Below, in pieces: positions 6,857 to 14,111 of a stretch of DNA of 18,024 nucleotides. This stretch comes from Bifidobacterium breve (GTDB taxonomy: Bacteria > Actinomycetota > Actinomycetes > S36-B12 > UBA5976). The notes beneath the pieces were generated by a model. The model saw nothing but the letters and a program-made list of their open reading frames with translations. It was not told the origin of the DNA and made no database searches. A program made the translations under genes and the position numbers. The stretch covers positions 1-18,024 of the forward strand of contig CAMATO010000015.1 of NCBI GenBank assembly GCA_945861165.1, in the 5' to 3' direction. Numbering within the stretch: position 1 is the first letter of the stretch; every line of letters starts with the position of its first letter.

Positions 6857-8568
6857 CGATTAGCCCTGTTGGCAGCACTGATAATTGCTTTAAGTGAAGA
6901 GGTGACAATGCTGGGATCGATTCCCACACCCCACAGTGTTCGAGAATCAATAGAGCATTCCAAATAGGCAGCTGCTTGGGCATCTCCACCGGCAGACAAT
7001 GCATGTTCGTGATAATCAAGCACTTTTAAGTTAACGCCATGGGTTGCAAAAGCGGTACAAAAAGCTGCAATGGGGCCATTGCCAACACCTTTGATAATAA
7101 ATTCTTTTCCATTATCTTTAATTGTTGCTGTCAAAGTTGTGTCACCATCAACAGCTGATTCTTGAGCAACTGAAACTAAAGAGAATCTTCCCCAGGGTTT
7201 TTCAGGATTTGGTAAATATTCATCTTTAAATATTTCCCACATCACGGTTGGAGAAACTTCGCCACCTTCTGTATCTGCTAATTTTTGAATAACTTGGCTA
7301 AATTCGATTTGTAATTTTCGTGGTAAATCTAATTGGTGTTCTGTTTTCATAATATAGGCAACTCCACCTTTGCCAGATTGTGAATTTACGCGAATCACAG
7401 CTTCATAAGTTCTGCCAATATCTTTGGGATCAATTGGTAAATAAGGCACATTCCAGGTGTATTCATCAACTGGTTTGCCAGCTTGATCGGCATCACTTTG
7501 TAATACTTTTAAACCTTTGTTGATGGCATCTTGATGAGAACCAGAAAATGCGGTGAAAACTAAATCTCCACCGTAAGGATGGCGCTCACCCACTGGTAGT
7601 TGATTGCAATATTCAACTGTTCTTTTGATTTCATCAATGTTACTAAAATCAATTTGAGGATCAATTCCTTGACTGAATAAGTTCAAGCCCAGAGTTACTA
7701 GGCAAACATTTCCAGTTCTTTCCCCGTTACCGAATAAACAACCTTCAATGCGGTCAGCTCCTGCTAAGTAACCAAGTTCAGCTGCTGCTACTCCTGTGCC
7801 ACGATCGTTATGTGGGTGAAGTGAAAGAATTACACCTTCTCTTCTATCAAGGTTTCGGTTCATCCATTCAATTGAATCCGCATAAACATTTGGTGAGGCC
7901 ATTTCAACTGTGGCAGGTAAATTGATAACACTAGGGCGATCTTTAGTTGGCTGCCAAACATCGTTAACGGCGTTACAAACTTCGGCTGCGTATTCAAGTT
8001 CTGTACCAGTGAATGATTCAGGGGAATATTCAAAAAAGATTTCACTTTTACCCATTTGTTCGGCATACTTTGCAACCAATTGAGCACCATTAACAGCGAT
8101 GTCTTTAATGCCATCTTTATCTAAATCAAAAACGACTCTTCTTTGTAGAGTTGAGGTTGAGTTATAGACGTGCACAATGGCATTATCTACACCTTCAAGT
8201 GATTCATATGTTCTTTCAATTAAGTGTTCTCTTGCTTGAGTTAAAACTTGAATGACAACGTCATCGGGAATGACGTCATCTTTGATTAATTGGCGAACAA
8301 AATCAAAATCGTTCTGGGAAGCAGCCGGAAACCCAACTTCAATTTCCTTGTAACCCATTTTGACTAGTAACTCGAACATTTTTCTCTTACGGGCAGGAGT
8401 CATCGGATCAATTAGAGCTTGGTTGCCATCTCGTAGATCCACCGCACACCAGCGAGGTGCTTTGGTGATCTTGTTATTTGGCCAGGTTCGATTTTTTAAA
8501 TCAATAGGGGTGAATGCTTGGTAACGCTGAAACTTCATCGAGGAAGTTTTCTGTTTATTGTTTTTCAT
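6853..8568 (-). CDS. leuA: 2-isopropylmalate synthase
   Basis: Condenses 2-oxoisovalerate with acetyl-CoA, committing carbon to leucine. The 571-residue actinobacterial long form begins with a roughly 40-residue extension. The TIM barrel starts with DLRDGNQAL (D44-L52; metal ligand D47), and the metal-binding HPHND is at H251, H253, N254 and D255. The C-terminal regulatory domain (from about 450, including GDTTLTATI, GVGNGPIAAFCTAF and ALSAGGDAQAAAYLE) is complete, so leucine feedback inhibition is expected. The ATG at 8568 is chosen because GAAGAGG lies 11 bases upstream; the internal Met-11 has no ribosome site. It is the only minus-strand gene, divergent from leuB, with a Leu-Leu-Leu leader peptide upstream (8647-8688). 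No terminator separates it from converging serA. Confidence 0.97.
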   Translation of the reverse strand: MKNNKQKTSSMKFQRYQAFTPIDLKNRTWPNNKITKAPRWCAVDLRDGNQALIDPMTPARKRKMFELLVKMGYKEIEVGFPAASQNDFDFVRQLIKDDVIPDDVVIQVLTQAREHLIERTYESLEGVDNAIVHVYNSTSTLQRRVVFDLDKDGIKDIAVNGAQLVAKYAEQMGKSEIFFEYSPESFTGTELEYAAEVCNAVNDVWQPTKDRPSVINLPATVEMASPNVYADSIEWMNRNLDRREGVILSLHPHNDRGTGVAAAELGYLAGADRIEGCLFGNGERTGNVCLVTLGLNLFSQGIDPQIDFSNIDEIKRTVEYCNQLPVGERHPYGGDLVFTAFSGSHQDAINKGLKVLQSDADQAGKPVDEYTWNVPYLPIDPKDIGRTYEAVIRVNSQSGKGGVAYIMKTEHQLDLPRKLQIEFSQVIQKLADTEGGEVSPTVMWEIFKDEYLPNPEKPWGRFSLVSVAQESAVDGDTTLTATIKDNGKEFIIKGVGNGPIAAFCTAFATHGVNLKVLDYHEHALSAGGDAQAAAYLECSIDSRTLWGVGIDPSIVTSSLKAIISAANRANR

Positions 8569-8577
8569 TTAGCTCTT

Positions 8578-8641
8578 GACCTCTTCAATTAGTCGCTATG
8601 GGATGAGACCAGCAATGGCGAACTCCCGCAGCGAGGAGGCC
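8578..8641 (-). promoter_or_regulatory. Alternative pairing that could hide the leuA ribosome binding site
   Basis: On the leuA transcript GGCCTCCTC (complement of 8633-8641) can pair with GAAGAGGTC (complement of 8578-8586), which contains the leuA Shine-Dalgarno, at 8 of 9 positions with one G-U and one mismatch. The first segment is also part of the 3' arm of the 11-bp leader hairpin at 8626-8662. The two pairings are mutually exclusive, which would allow control of translation initiation by ribosome position on the leader peptide. This is inferred from complementarity. Confidence 0.45.
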
Positions 8642-8662
8642 AGTCGTTAGGCCTCGCTGCGG
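8626..8662 (-). promoter_or_regulatory. leuA leader hairpin (possible LEU element)
   Basis: Read on the minus strand, CCGCAGCGAGG (8662-8652) pairs perfectly with CCTCGCTGCGG (8636-8626): an 11-bp, GC-rich stem with a 15-base loop. GGCC occurs twice near the loop (8638-8641 and 8650-8653), allowing slippage. The 5' arm overlaps the last codons of the leader peptide. No T run follows, so this is not an intrinsic terminator. Actinobacterial leuA genes are known to carry a conserved pseudoknotted LEU element without a terminator; this is a plausible relative, but I could not confirm a pseudoknot. Confidence 0.65.
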
Positions 8663-8688
8663 CTTTGAAGTAGCAAGCAACGAATCAT
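8647..8688 (-). CDS. leuA leader peptide (MIRCLLLQSRSEA)
   Basis: A 13-codon minus-strand frame ending in TAA, 78 bases upstream of the leuA ATG. It contains three consecutive leucine codons, TTG CTA CTT (8676-8668), two of them of usually rare types. The downstream codons form the 5' arm of the 11-bp hairpin at 8626-8662, so a ribosome reaching the stop codon would melt the hairpin, while one stalled at the first leucine codon would leave it intact. No Shine-Dalgarno precedes it; TACCCT (complement of 8698-8703) ends nine bases before the ATG and may be the -10 box, giving a near-leaderless transcript. Confidence 0.75.
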   Translation of the reverse strand: MIRCLLLQSRSEA

Positions 8689-8697
8689 TATGAATTA

Positions 8698-8703
8698 AGG
8701 GTA
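8698..8703 (-). promoter_or_regulatory. Candidate -10 box for the leuA leader transcript
   Basis: On the minus strand TACCCT fits TAnnnT and ends nine bases before the leader ATG at 8688, which would place the transcript start about two or three bases before that ATG. The match is short and no -35 is clear, so it is offered as the best candidate in a gap of only 177 bases shared with leuB. Confidence 0.35.
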
Positions 8704-8713
8704 GCAGGCACAA

Positions 8714-8745
8714 AATAAGTAGTGCAGCCCTACGCTGTACTTATT
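8714..8745 (+). promoter_or_regulatory. Inverted repeat directly before the leuB ATG
   Basis: AATAAGTA (8714-8721) and TACTTATT (8738-8745) are perfect 8-bp complements; inside them CAGC (8725-8728) pairs with GCTG (8734-8737) around a CCTAC loop, leaving a GTG bulge. The element ends on the base before the ATG at 8746 and contains TACGCT (8731-8736), a TAnnnT sequence placed like a -10 box for a nearly leaderless leuB mRNA. It may be a DNA operator in the leuA-leuB divergent region or an RNA hairpin; the sequence does not decide between them. Confidence 0.5.
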
Positions 8746-9777
8746 ATGAATTCCTATCGTGTTGCGTTAATTCCTGGTGACGGCATCGGTGTCGATGTTG
8801 TTAATGAAGGTTGCAAAGTTCTTGATTCATTGGGTTTAGAGTTCGAAACTCAAAACTATGATTTAGGTGCTAATCGATACCTTAAAAGTGGTGAAACACT
8901 TCCTGATTCTGTTTTAGCTGAATTAAAAAAATTTGATGCAATATTGCTAGGTGCGGTAGGAGATCCAAAAGTTGCACCTGGAATTTTGGAACGCGGATTG
9001 TTACTACGGTTACGTTTTGAATTAGATCACTACGTAAATCTACGTCCAGTTAAATTATTTCCTGGTGTTACAACTCCTTTAGCTGGTAAAACTCCAGAAA
9101 ATATTGACATGGTTGTAGTTAGAGAAGGAACTGAAGGATCTTATGTCGGTGCAGGTGGAGTTTTAAGAAAAGGCACTAAAGATGAACTTGCAACAGAAGA
9201 GTCTTTGAACACAGTTTTTGGTGCTGAACGAGTTATCCGTGATGCCTTCAAGCGAGCCCAAAATCGTCGCAAACATTTAACGCTTGTTCATAAAGCAAAC
9301 GTACTTGTTTTCGCAGGTGATTTGTGGAAGAGAACATTTGATCGAGTTGCAAAAGAATTCAGTGATGTGAAAACTGATTACCAGCACGTTGATGCTGCCT
9401 CCATGTTTTTTGTAACCAACCCTGAAAAATTTGATGTGGTAGTAACAGATAATTTGTTTGGTGACATCTTGACTGACATTGGGGCTGCCATTGCTGGTGG
9501 AATTGGTTTAGCTGCAAGTGGCAACATTAATCCTGAAAAAACAACACCATCAATGTTTGAACCAGTTCATGGTTCAGCACCAGATATTGCCGGTAAAGGA
9601 ATAGCAGATCCAACAGCAGCAATTATGAGTGTTTCTATGATGCTTGATCATTTGGGTGAAAAAGACGCTGCCCAGAAAATTGAAACCGCTGTTGCAAAAG
9701 ATTTAACTACCAGGGGAACAACCAAACGAAGCACTTCAGAAATTGGAGATGCAATCACCAAATTGGTGAGTTCATGA
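8746..9777 (+). CDS. leuB: 3-isopropylmalate dehydrogenase
   Basis: NAD-dependent oxidative decarboxylation of 3-isopropylmalate to 2-oxoisocaproate in leucine synthesis; the same enzyme normally handles the 3-methylmalate of the citramalate route. From the ATG at 8746 the protein has 343 residues and begins MNSYRVALIPGDGIG, the usual family N-terminus. A GTG at 8722 in the same frame would add eight residues, but they include one arm of an inverted repeat and match nothing typical. Visible motifs are VVREGTEGSYVG, HKANVL with catalytic K183, TDNLFGDILTD with metal ligands D240 and D244, and FEPVHGSAPDIAGKGIADPTA for NAD. There is no Shine-Dalgarno before the ATG. The stop overlaps ilvE by ATGA. 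An isocitrate or tartrate dehydrogenase is less likely given length and neighbours. Confidence 0.95.
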   Translation: MNSYRVALIPGDGIGVDVVNEGCKVLDSLGLEFETQNYDLGANRYLKSGETLPDSVLAELKKFDAILLGAVGDPKVAPGILERGLLLRLRFELDHYVNLRPVKLFPGVTTPLAGKTPENIDMVVVREGTEGSYVGAGGVLRKGTKDELATEESLNTVFGAERVIRDAFKRAQNRRKHLTLVHKANVLVFAGDLWKRTFDRVAKEFSDVKTDYQHVDAASMFFVTNPEKFDVVVTDNLFGDILTDIGAAIAGGIGLAASGNINPEKTTPSMFEPVHGSAPDIAGKGIADPTAAIMSVSMMLDHLGEKDAAQKIETAVAKDLTTRGTTKRSTSEIGDAITKLVSS

Positions 9778-10859
9778 CCAATTTTAGTGTTACCAATAAT
9801 TCTGCACCTAAATCTGATAATGATCGAAATGCAATATTAGAAAACCCAGGTTTTGGTAAACATTTCACCGATCACATGGTTTTGATTGATTGGGAAAAAG
9901 GCAAAGGATTTATTAATCCTCGAGTTGTTCCTTATGCTCCGCTTTCAATTGATCCAGCAAATATGACATTGCACTACGGTCAATCAATATTCGAAGGCTT
10001 GAAAGCTTATAAGCATAAAGATGGGTCAATCAAAACTTTTAGACCAAAATCAAATGCTGCCCGTTTTGCTAAATCTGCGAAAAGAATGGCGATGCCAGAA
10101 ATCCCCGAAGAATTATTTGTGGAAGCTATTGAGCAAATTATTGCTGTTGATAAAAAATGGGTTCCAGAAGATAGAGAAAAATCTCTTTACCTAAGACCAT
10201 TTATGTTTGCTACCGAAGTTGGTTTAGGGGTAAGACCGGCAAGTAAATATTTGTTTTTAATCATTGCGTCTCCTGCTGGAAACTATTTTCCCGCTGGAGT
10301 AAAGCCAGTTTCAGTTTGGTTAAGTAAAGAATATGTAAGAGCAGCACCTGGGGGAACCGGTGAAGCAAAATTTGCAGGAAATTATGCAGCTTCGTTAATT
10401 GCTCAAGCACAAGCTGCTCAAGAAGGATGCGATCAAGTTGTGTGGCTGGATGCTATTGAACGTCGTTTCATTGAAGAAATGGGCGGCATGAATCTTTATT
10501 TTGTTTATGGTAAAAAGAATGAAATTATTACTCCAGCCTTAACTGGATCTTTACTTGCAGGAATTACTCGTGATTCCATTTTGCAATTAGCAAAAGATTT
10601 AGGGATGACTTCAGTGGAAAAGAAAATAACTATTGAAGACTGGAAAAAAGGTTGTGAGCAAGGTGAGATCACCGAAGTATTTGCTTGTGGCACAGCAGCT
10701 GTTGTAACTCCAGTTGGTTTAGTTAAATCAAGTGATGATGAATTTATGGTGGGACATGGCGAAACTGGAGAGATTACGGCAAAGATTCGCACTGCTTTGT
10801 TGGATATTCAAACCGGAGTAGCAAAAGATGAACACAATTGGACTGTTTCGGTCGGTTAA
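9774..10859 (+). CDS. ilvE: Branched-chain amino acid aminotransferase
   Basis: PLP-dependent transfer of the glutamate amino group to the 2-oxo acids of valine, leucine and isoleucine, the last step of all three pathways. The 361 residues match the long fold-type IV form (as in mitochondrial BCAT and actinobacterial IlvE). The PLP lysine is K199 in GEAKFAGNYAAS. Other family segments are LHYGQSIFEGLKAY, YLRPFMFATE, RRFIEEMGGMNLYFVY (its glutamate contacts the pyridine nitrogen) and LLAGITRDSILQLA, which binds the phosphate. Its start overlaps the leuB stop (ATGA), so leuB-ilvE form an operon with coupled translation. The cimA leader begins 50 bases after the stop, and its terminator could also end this transcript. 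Confidence 0.96.
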   Translation: MTNFSVTNNSAPKSDNDRNAILENPGFGKHFTDHMVLIDWEKGKGFINPRVVPYAPLSIDPANMTLHYGQSIFEGLKAYKHKDGSIKTFRPKSNAARFAKSAKRMAMPEIPEELFVEAIEQIIAVDKKWVPEDREKSLYLRPFMFATEVGLGVRPASKYLFLIIASPAGNYFPAGVKPVSVWLSKEYVRAAPGGTGEAKFAGNYAASLIAQAQAAQEGCDQVVWLDAIERRFIEEMGGMNLYFVYGKKNEIITPALTGSLLAGITRDSILQLAKDLGMTSVEKKITIEDWKKGCEQGEITEVFACGTAAVVTPVGLVKSSDDEFMVGHGETGEITAKIRTALLDIQTGVAKDEHNWTVSVG

Positions 10860-10908
10860 ATTACCCCGGTTTTAATACAGTTGTTACAGATGGGGCAAAC
10901 TAAAGGCA

Positions 10909-10935
10909 ATGAAGAACCAGGAAATTATTAGTTAA
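10909..10935 (+). CDS. Putative cimA leader peptide (MKNQEIIS)
   Basis: An eight-codon frame with two consecutive isoleucine codons, ATT ATT (10924-10929), ending in TAA one base before a long hairpin (10936-10972) that is followed by an intrinsic terminator and then cimA. AAAGG (10902-10906) could serve as ribosome site but is only two bases from the ATG, closer than usual. A competing frame at 10890-10931 (13 codons) has no branched-chain residues. The placement fits an isoleucine-sensing leader for the isoleucine-committing enzyme; the small number of control codons makes this less certain than the ilvB and leuA leaders. Confidence 0.55.
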   Translation: MKNQEIIS

Positions 10936-10972
10936 GCGCACTTTTGGGTGATGAAACCCAAACCAAGTGTGC
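10936..10972 (+). promoter_or_regulatory. Leader hairpin upstream of the cimA terminator
   Basis: GCGCACTT (10936-10943) pairs with AAGTGTGC (10965-10972) with one G-U, and TTGGGT (10944-10949) pairs perfectly with ACCCAA (10956-10961); a three-base bulge (ACC) and a six-base loop complete the structure. The stem starts immediately after the TAA of the Ile-Ile leader frame, so a ribosome stalled on those codons would cover its base. It is followed five bases later by the terminator. This is the arrangement of a 1:2 stem in an attenuator; no clear antiterminator pairing was found. Confidence 0.7.
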
Positions 10973-10977
10973 TGATG

Positions 10978-11003
10978 CCCTTCGCGAGAGCGAGGGGTTT
11001 TTT
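10978..11003 (+). terminator. Intrinsic terminator between ilvE and cimA
   Basis: CCCTTCGC (10978-10985) pairs with GCGAGGGG (10990-10997), eight pairs with one G-U, across a GAGA tetraloop, and six T residues follow (10998-11003). It lies 118 bases after the ilvE stop and 36 bases before the cimA start. It could simply end leuB-ilvE transcription, but its position directly behind the Ile-Ile leader frame and hairpin suggests conditional termination for cimA. Confidence 0.88.
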
Positions 11004-11039
11004 GTTTACTGGAACCAGAAAGAATAAGGAGAAAAGAAA

Positions 11040-12638
11040 ATGACCAACAATTCTTCTCTAGATGCTGCTGCGTTTCATATTTATGACACCACTTTAAGAG
11101 ATGGTGCACAACAAGAAGGTTTAAACCTTTCGGTGCAAGACAAATTAAATATTGCCAAACACCTTGATGCATTAGGTGTGGGTTTTATTGAAGGTGGTTG
11201 GCCTGGAGCTAACCCTAAAGACACAGAATTTTTTGCAAAAGCACACACTGATTTAAAACTTAAACATGCAACTTTAGCAGCATTTGGAAGTACTAGAAGA
11301 CCAAACGCAAAAGTCCAAGATGATCCTCAAGTTAGAGCTTTACTTGATTCAAAAGCTCAAGTAATTACTTTGGTTGCTAAATCTTTTGATCGACACGTGG
11401 AATTAGCTTTGAAAACAACTTTAGAAGAAAACATTGCCATGATTAAAGACACTGTGGCTTTTTTAACCTCTGAGGGTAGACGAGTTTTTCTTGATGCTGA
11501 ACATTTCTTTGATGGTTATAGAAGTAATAAAAACTTTGCTCTTGAAGTGGTAAATGCTGCCACTCAAAGTGGAGCAGAACTTGTGGCTCTTTGTGACACA
11601 AACGGAGGAATGCTGCCAAACGAATTAGGGGAAGTTGTTCATGAAGTTTTAAGTGCCACAAAAGCACGAATTGGAATTCATTGTCATGATGACACCAACT
11701 GTGCGGTAGCAAATACTTTGTCTGCTGTTGATGCTGGTGCCACCCATGTCCAAGGAACAGCAAATGGATATGGCGAAAGAAGTGGTAACGCCAATTTATT
11801 TAGCGTGGTAGCAAACTTACAATTGAAAAAAGGCAAAATCGTAGTACCAAGTGATGCGATAAAGGAAATGACCAGAATTGCACATGCAGTAAGTGAAATT
11901 ACAAATATTAATCCAAATCAACATCAACCATACGTGGGCTTTTCAGCTTTTGCTCATAAAGCAGGACTCCATGCCAGTGCGGTAAAAATTGATCCAATGC
12001 TCTACCAACACATCGATCCCGTGCTGGTGGGAAATGACATGAGAACTTTAGTTTCTGACATGGCAGGCAGAGCGTCCATTGAATTAAAAGGTAAAGAAAT
12101 GGGATACAACCTGGAAGGTAACAAAGAGGTATTAACTTCAGTTGTTGAAAAAGTTAAAGAAATGGAATCTCGTGGCTACACCTTCGAAGCAGCAGATGCC
12201 TCCTTTGAATTGTTGTTAAGAAATGAATTGGGTGAACATGATCCAAAATATTTCACTGTTGAATCTTGGAAAGTTATCGTTGAACAATCCGAAAACGGTG
12301 TGGTCAAAACTGAAGCAACCGTCAAAGTTAGTGCCGGTGGCAAACATTTAGAGCAAACTTCACAAGGAAATGGTCCAGTGAACGCACTTGATAAAGCATT
12401 AAGAGCTGCTTTAGAAAAGATTTATCCAGAATTAGCCAAATTAGAACTTATTGATTACAAGGTTCGTATCTTGGAAGGTGTTAAAGGAACAGGGGCGGTA
12501 ACCAGAGTTTTAATTGAAACCACTGATGGTAATTCCCAATGGGACACAGTTGGTGTGCATGAAAACGTTATTGCTGCTTCCTGGAATGCAATTTCTGATG
12601 CTGTCACCTATGGATTGTTAAAAGCAAATGTCAAATAA
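11040..12638 (+). CDS. cimA: (R)-citramalate synthase
   Basis: Condenses pyruvate and acetyl-CoA to citramalate, which LeuCD and LeuB convert to 2-oxobutanoate for isoleucine, bypassing threonine deaminase. The 532 residues include an HMGL-like TIM barrel: IYDTTLRDGAQQEG (R20, D21), FIEGGWPGANPKDTEFF near 49-65, distinctive of this citramalate synthase family rather than LeuA, and the metal motif HCHDD (H214, H216). A C-terminal LeuA-type regulatory domain (from about 405, with QGNGPVNALDKALRAAL) is present, so isoleucine feedback is plausible. The start has a good AAGGAG (11026-11031) eight bases before ATG. It is preceded by a leader frame, hairpin and terminator. The gene overlaps gltX by 11 bases. 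Homocitrate synthase is unlikely given the pathway neighbours. Confidence 0.94.
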   Translation: MTNNSSLDAAAFHIYDTTLRDGAQQEGLNLSVQDKLNIAKHLDALGVGFIEGGWPGANPKDTEFFAKAHTDLKLKHATLAAFGSTRRPNAKVQDDPQVRALLDSKAQVITLVAKSFDRHVELALKTTLEENIAMIKDTVAFLTSEGRRVFLDAEHFFDGYRSNKNFALEVVNAATQSGAELVALCDTNGGMLPNELGEVVHEVLSATKARIGIHCHDDTNCAVANTLSAVDAGATHVQGTANGYGERSGNANLFSVVANLQLKKGKIVVPSDAIKEMTRIAHAVSEITNINPNQHQPYVGFSAFAHKAGLHASAVKIDPMLYQHIDPVLVGNDMRTLVSDMAGRASIELKGKEMGYNLEGNKEVLTSVVEKVKEMESRGYTFEAADASFELLLRNELGEHDPKYFTVESWKVIVEQSENGVVKTEATVKVSAGGKHLEQTSQGNGPVNALDKALRAALEKIYPELAKLELIDYKVRILEGVKGTGAVTRVLIETTDGNSQWDTVGVHENVIAASWNAISDAVTYGLLKANVK

Positions 12639-14106
12639 AGTTCGCGTTCGCTTTTGTCCTTCTCCTACTGGAGATCCACATGTGGGAATGGTTAGAACAG
12701 CTTTGTTTAATTGGGCCTTTGCAAAACACCACAATGGAACATTTGTGTTTCGAATAGAAGACACCGATGCTGCCAGAGATAGCGAAGATTCTTATCAAGC
12801 ACTGCTTGATTCAATGCGCTGGCTAGGCCTTAATTGGGATGAAGGACCAGAAGTTGGTGGACCATTTGGTCCCTATCGTCAAAGTGAACGTATGGATATT
12901 TACCAAGATGTGGCAAAAAAACTTCACGCAAAAGGTTTGGCTTATCACTGTTATTGCACACAAGATGAAGTGGAAGAAAGAAGAAAAGCTCAAAAGGAAA
13001 AAGGTCAAACTCCAGGCTATGACGCACATTGTCGAGAATTAACTGACACTCAAGTTTCAGACTTTAAAACACTGGGCCGCGAACCAGTTTTAAGATTTAG
13101 AATGCCCAGCAAAACTATTACTTGGAATGATTTAGTAAGGGGCGAATTAAGTTTTGAACACGAACATATTCCTGATTATGCTTTAGTTCGGGCTAATGGT
13201 GATCCGCTTTACACTTTGGTAAACCCCACAGATGATGCACTAATGGAAATAACACACGTGTTAAGAGGTGAAGATTTATTGTCTTCAACTCCCAGACAAA
13301 TTGCTCTTTATGAAGCATTTAAAGAAATTGGGGTAGGTCAAGGCACAACTCCAGAATTTGGGCATCTTCCCTACGTGATGGGCGAAGGAAACAAAAAACT
13401 TTCTAAGCGAGATCCAGAATCAAGTTTGTTGATGTATCGAAGGGAAGGATTCTTACCTGAGGGATTACTTAATTACTTAGCACTTCTTGGTTGGTCATTT
13501 GGGGATGACATCGAATTTTTCTCCATGAAAGAAATGGCAGATAACTTTGAAATCAGTAGAGTAAGTGCTAATCCTGCTCGATTTGATATCAAGAAATGTA
13601 CTGCAATTAATGCTGACTGGATTAGAAAACTTTCTGTTGAAGAATTAACAAGTCGTATGGAAAAACAATTAATTGAAGTTGGGGTATTACCTACTGCTCC
13701 AAGTAAAGAACAAAGAGAATTACTTCTTGCCGCAACTCCTTTGGTGCAGGAAAGACTAGAAACTCTTTCACAAGTTCCAGGGATGCTTTCCTTCCTATTT
13801 GTGGAGGAAAAAGACTTTGTGGTTGATCACGAAGATGCAGAAAAATCATTAACTCCTGATATCTTGTCCGCATTGCAAGCAAGTGTGAAAGTTATTAATT
13901 CTTTGTCTGATTTCAAAACTCAAAGTTTGCATGATGAATTAAACAGGGTTTTAGTCACAGAAATGGGTTTAAAGGCCCGCATCGTCTTCACCGCCCTGCG
14001 GGTAGCGGTGACGGGCAGAAGGGTTTCACCACCTTTATTTGAATCAATGGAAATAATGGGAAGAGAAAAAGTATTATTACGAATTGAAAAACATTTAAAG
14101 AAGTAA
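12628..14106 (+). CDS. gltX: Glutamyl-tRNA synthetase
   Basis: Class I aminoacyl-tRNA synthetase that charges tRNA-Glu and, in most actinobacteria lacking GlnRS, also mischarges tRNA-Gln for later amidation. The 492 residues are normal. The HIGH-type motif is HVGM (18-21) in RFCPSPTGDPHVGMVRTALFNWA, and the KMSKS-type motif is KLSKR (257-261). IEDTDAARDSEDSYQALLDSMRWLGLNWDEG is the classic glutamyl/glutaminyl synthetase block. The C-terminal half is the helical anticodon-binding domain. The start lies 11 bases inside cimA with no Shine-Dalgarno of its own, so translation is probably coupled to cimA. The tRNA-Gln gene follows only 5 bases after the stop. Whether it is discriminating or not cannot be told from sequence alone. 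Confidence 0.97.
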   Translation: MSNKVRVRFCPSPTGDPHVGMVRTALFNWAFAKHHNGTFVFRIEDTDAARDSEDSYQALLDSMRWLGLNWDEGPEVGGPFGPYRQSERMDIYQDVAKKLHAKGLAYHCYCTQDEVEERRKAQKEKGQTPGYDAHCRELTDTQVSDFKTLGREPVLRFRMPSKTITWNDLVRGELSFEHEHIPDYALVRANGDPLYTLVNPTDDALMEITHVLRGEDLLSSTPRQIALYEAFKEIGVGQGTTPEFGHLPYVMGEGNKKLSKRDPESSLLMYRREGFLPEGLLNYLALLGWSFGDDIEFFSMKEMADNFEISRVSANPARFDIKKCTAINADWIRKLSVEELTSRMEKQLIEVGVLPTAPSKEQRELLLAATPLVQERLETLSQVPGMLSFLFVEEKDFVVDHEDAEKSLTPDILSALQASVKVINSLSDFKTQSLHDELNRVLVTEMGLKARIVFTALRVAVTGRRVSPPLFESMEIMGREKVLLRIEKHLKK

Positions 14107-14111
14107 GCCAG

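Noticed and set aside
8722..8745. GTG at 8722 as the leuB start, adding QPYAVLI, a branched-chain-looking run
   Set aside because: The extra residues coincide with an inverted repeat, have no ribosome site and do not match the family N-terminus; the ATG at 8746 gives the normal length.
10890..10931. A 13-codon frame (MGQTKGNEEPGNY) as the cimA leader peptide
   Set aside because: It has no Leu, Ile or Val codons and no better ribosome site than the Ile-Ile frame that overlaps it.
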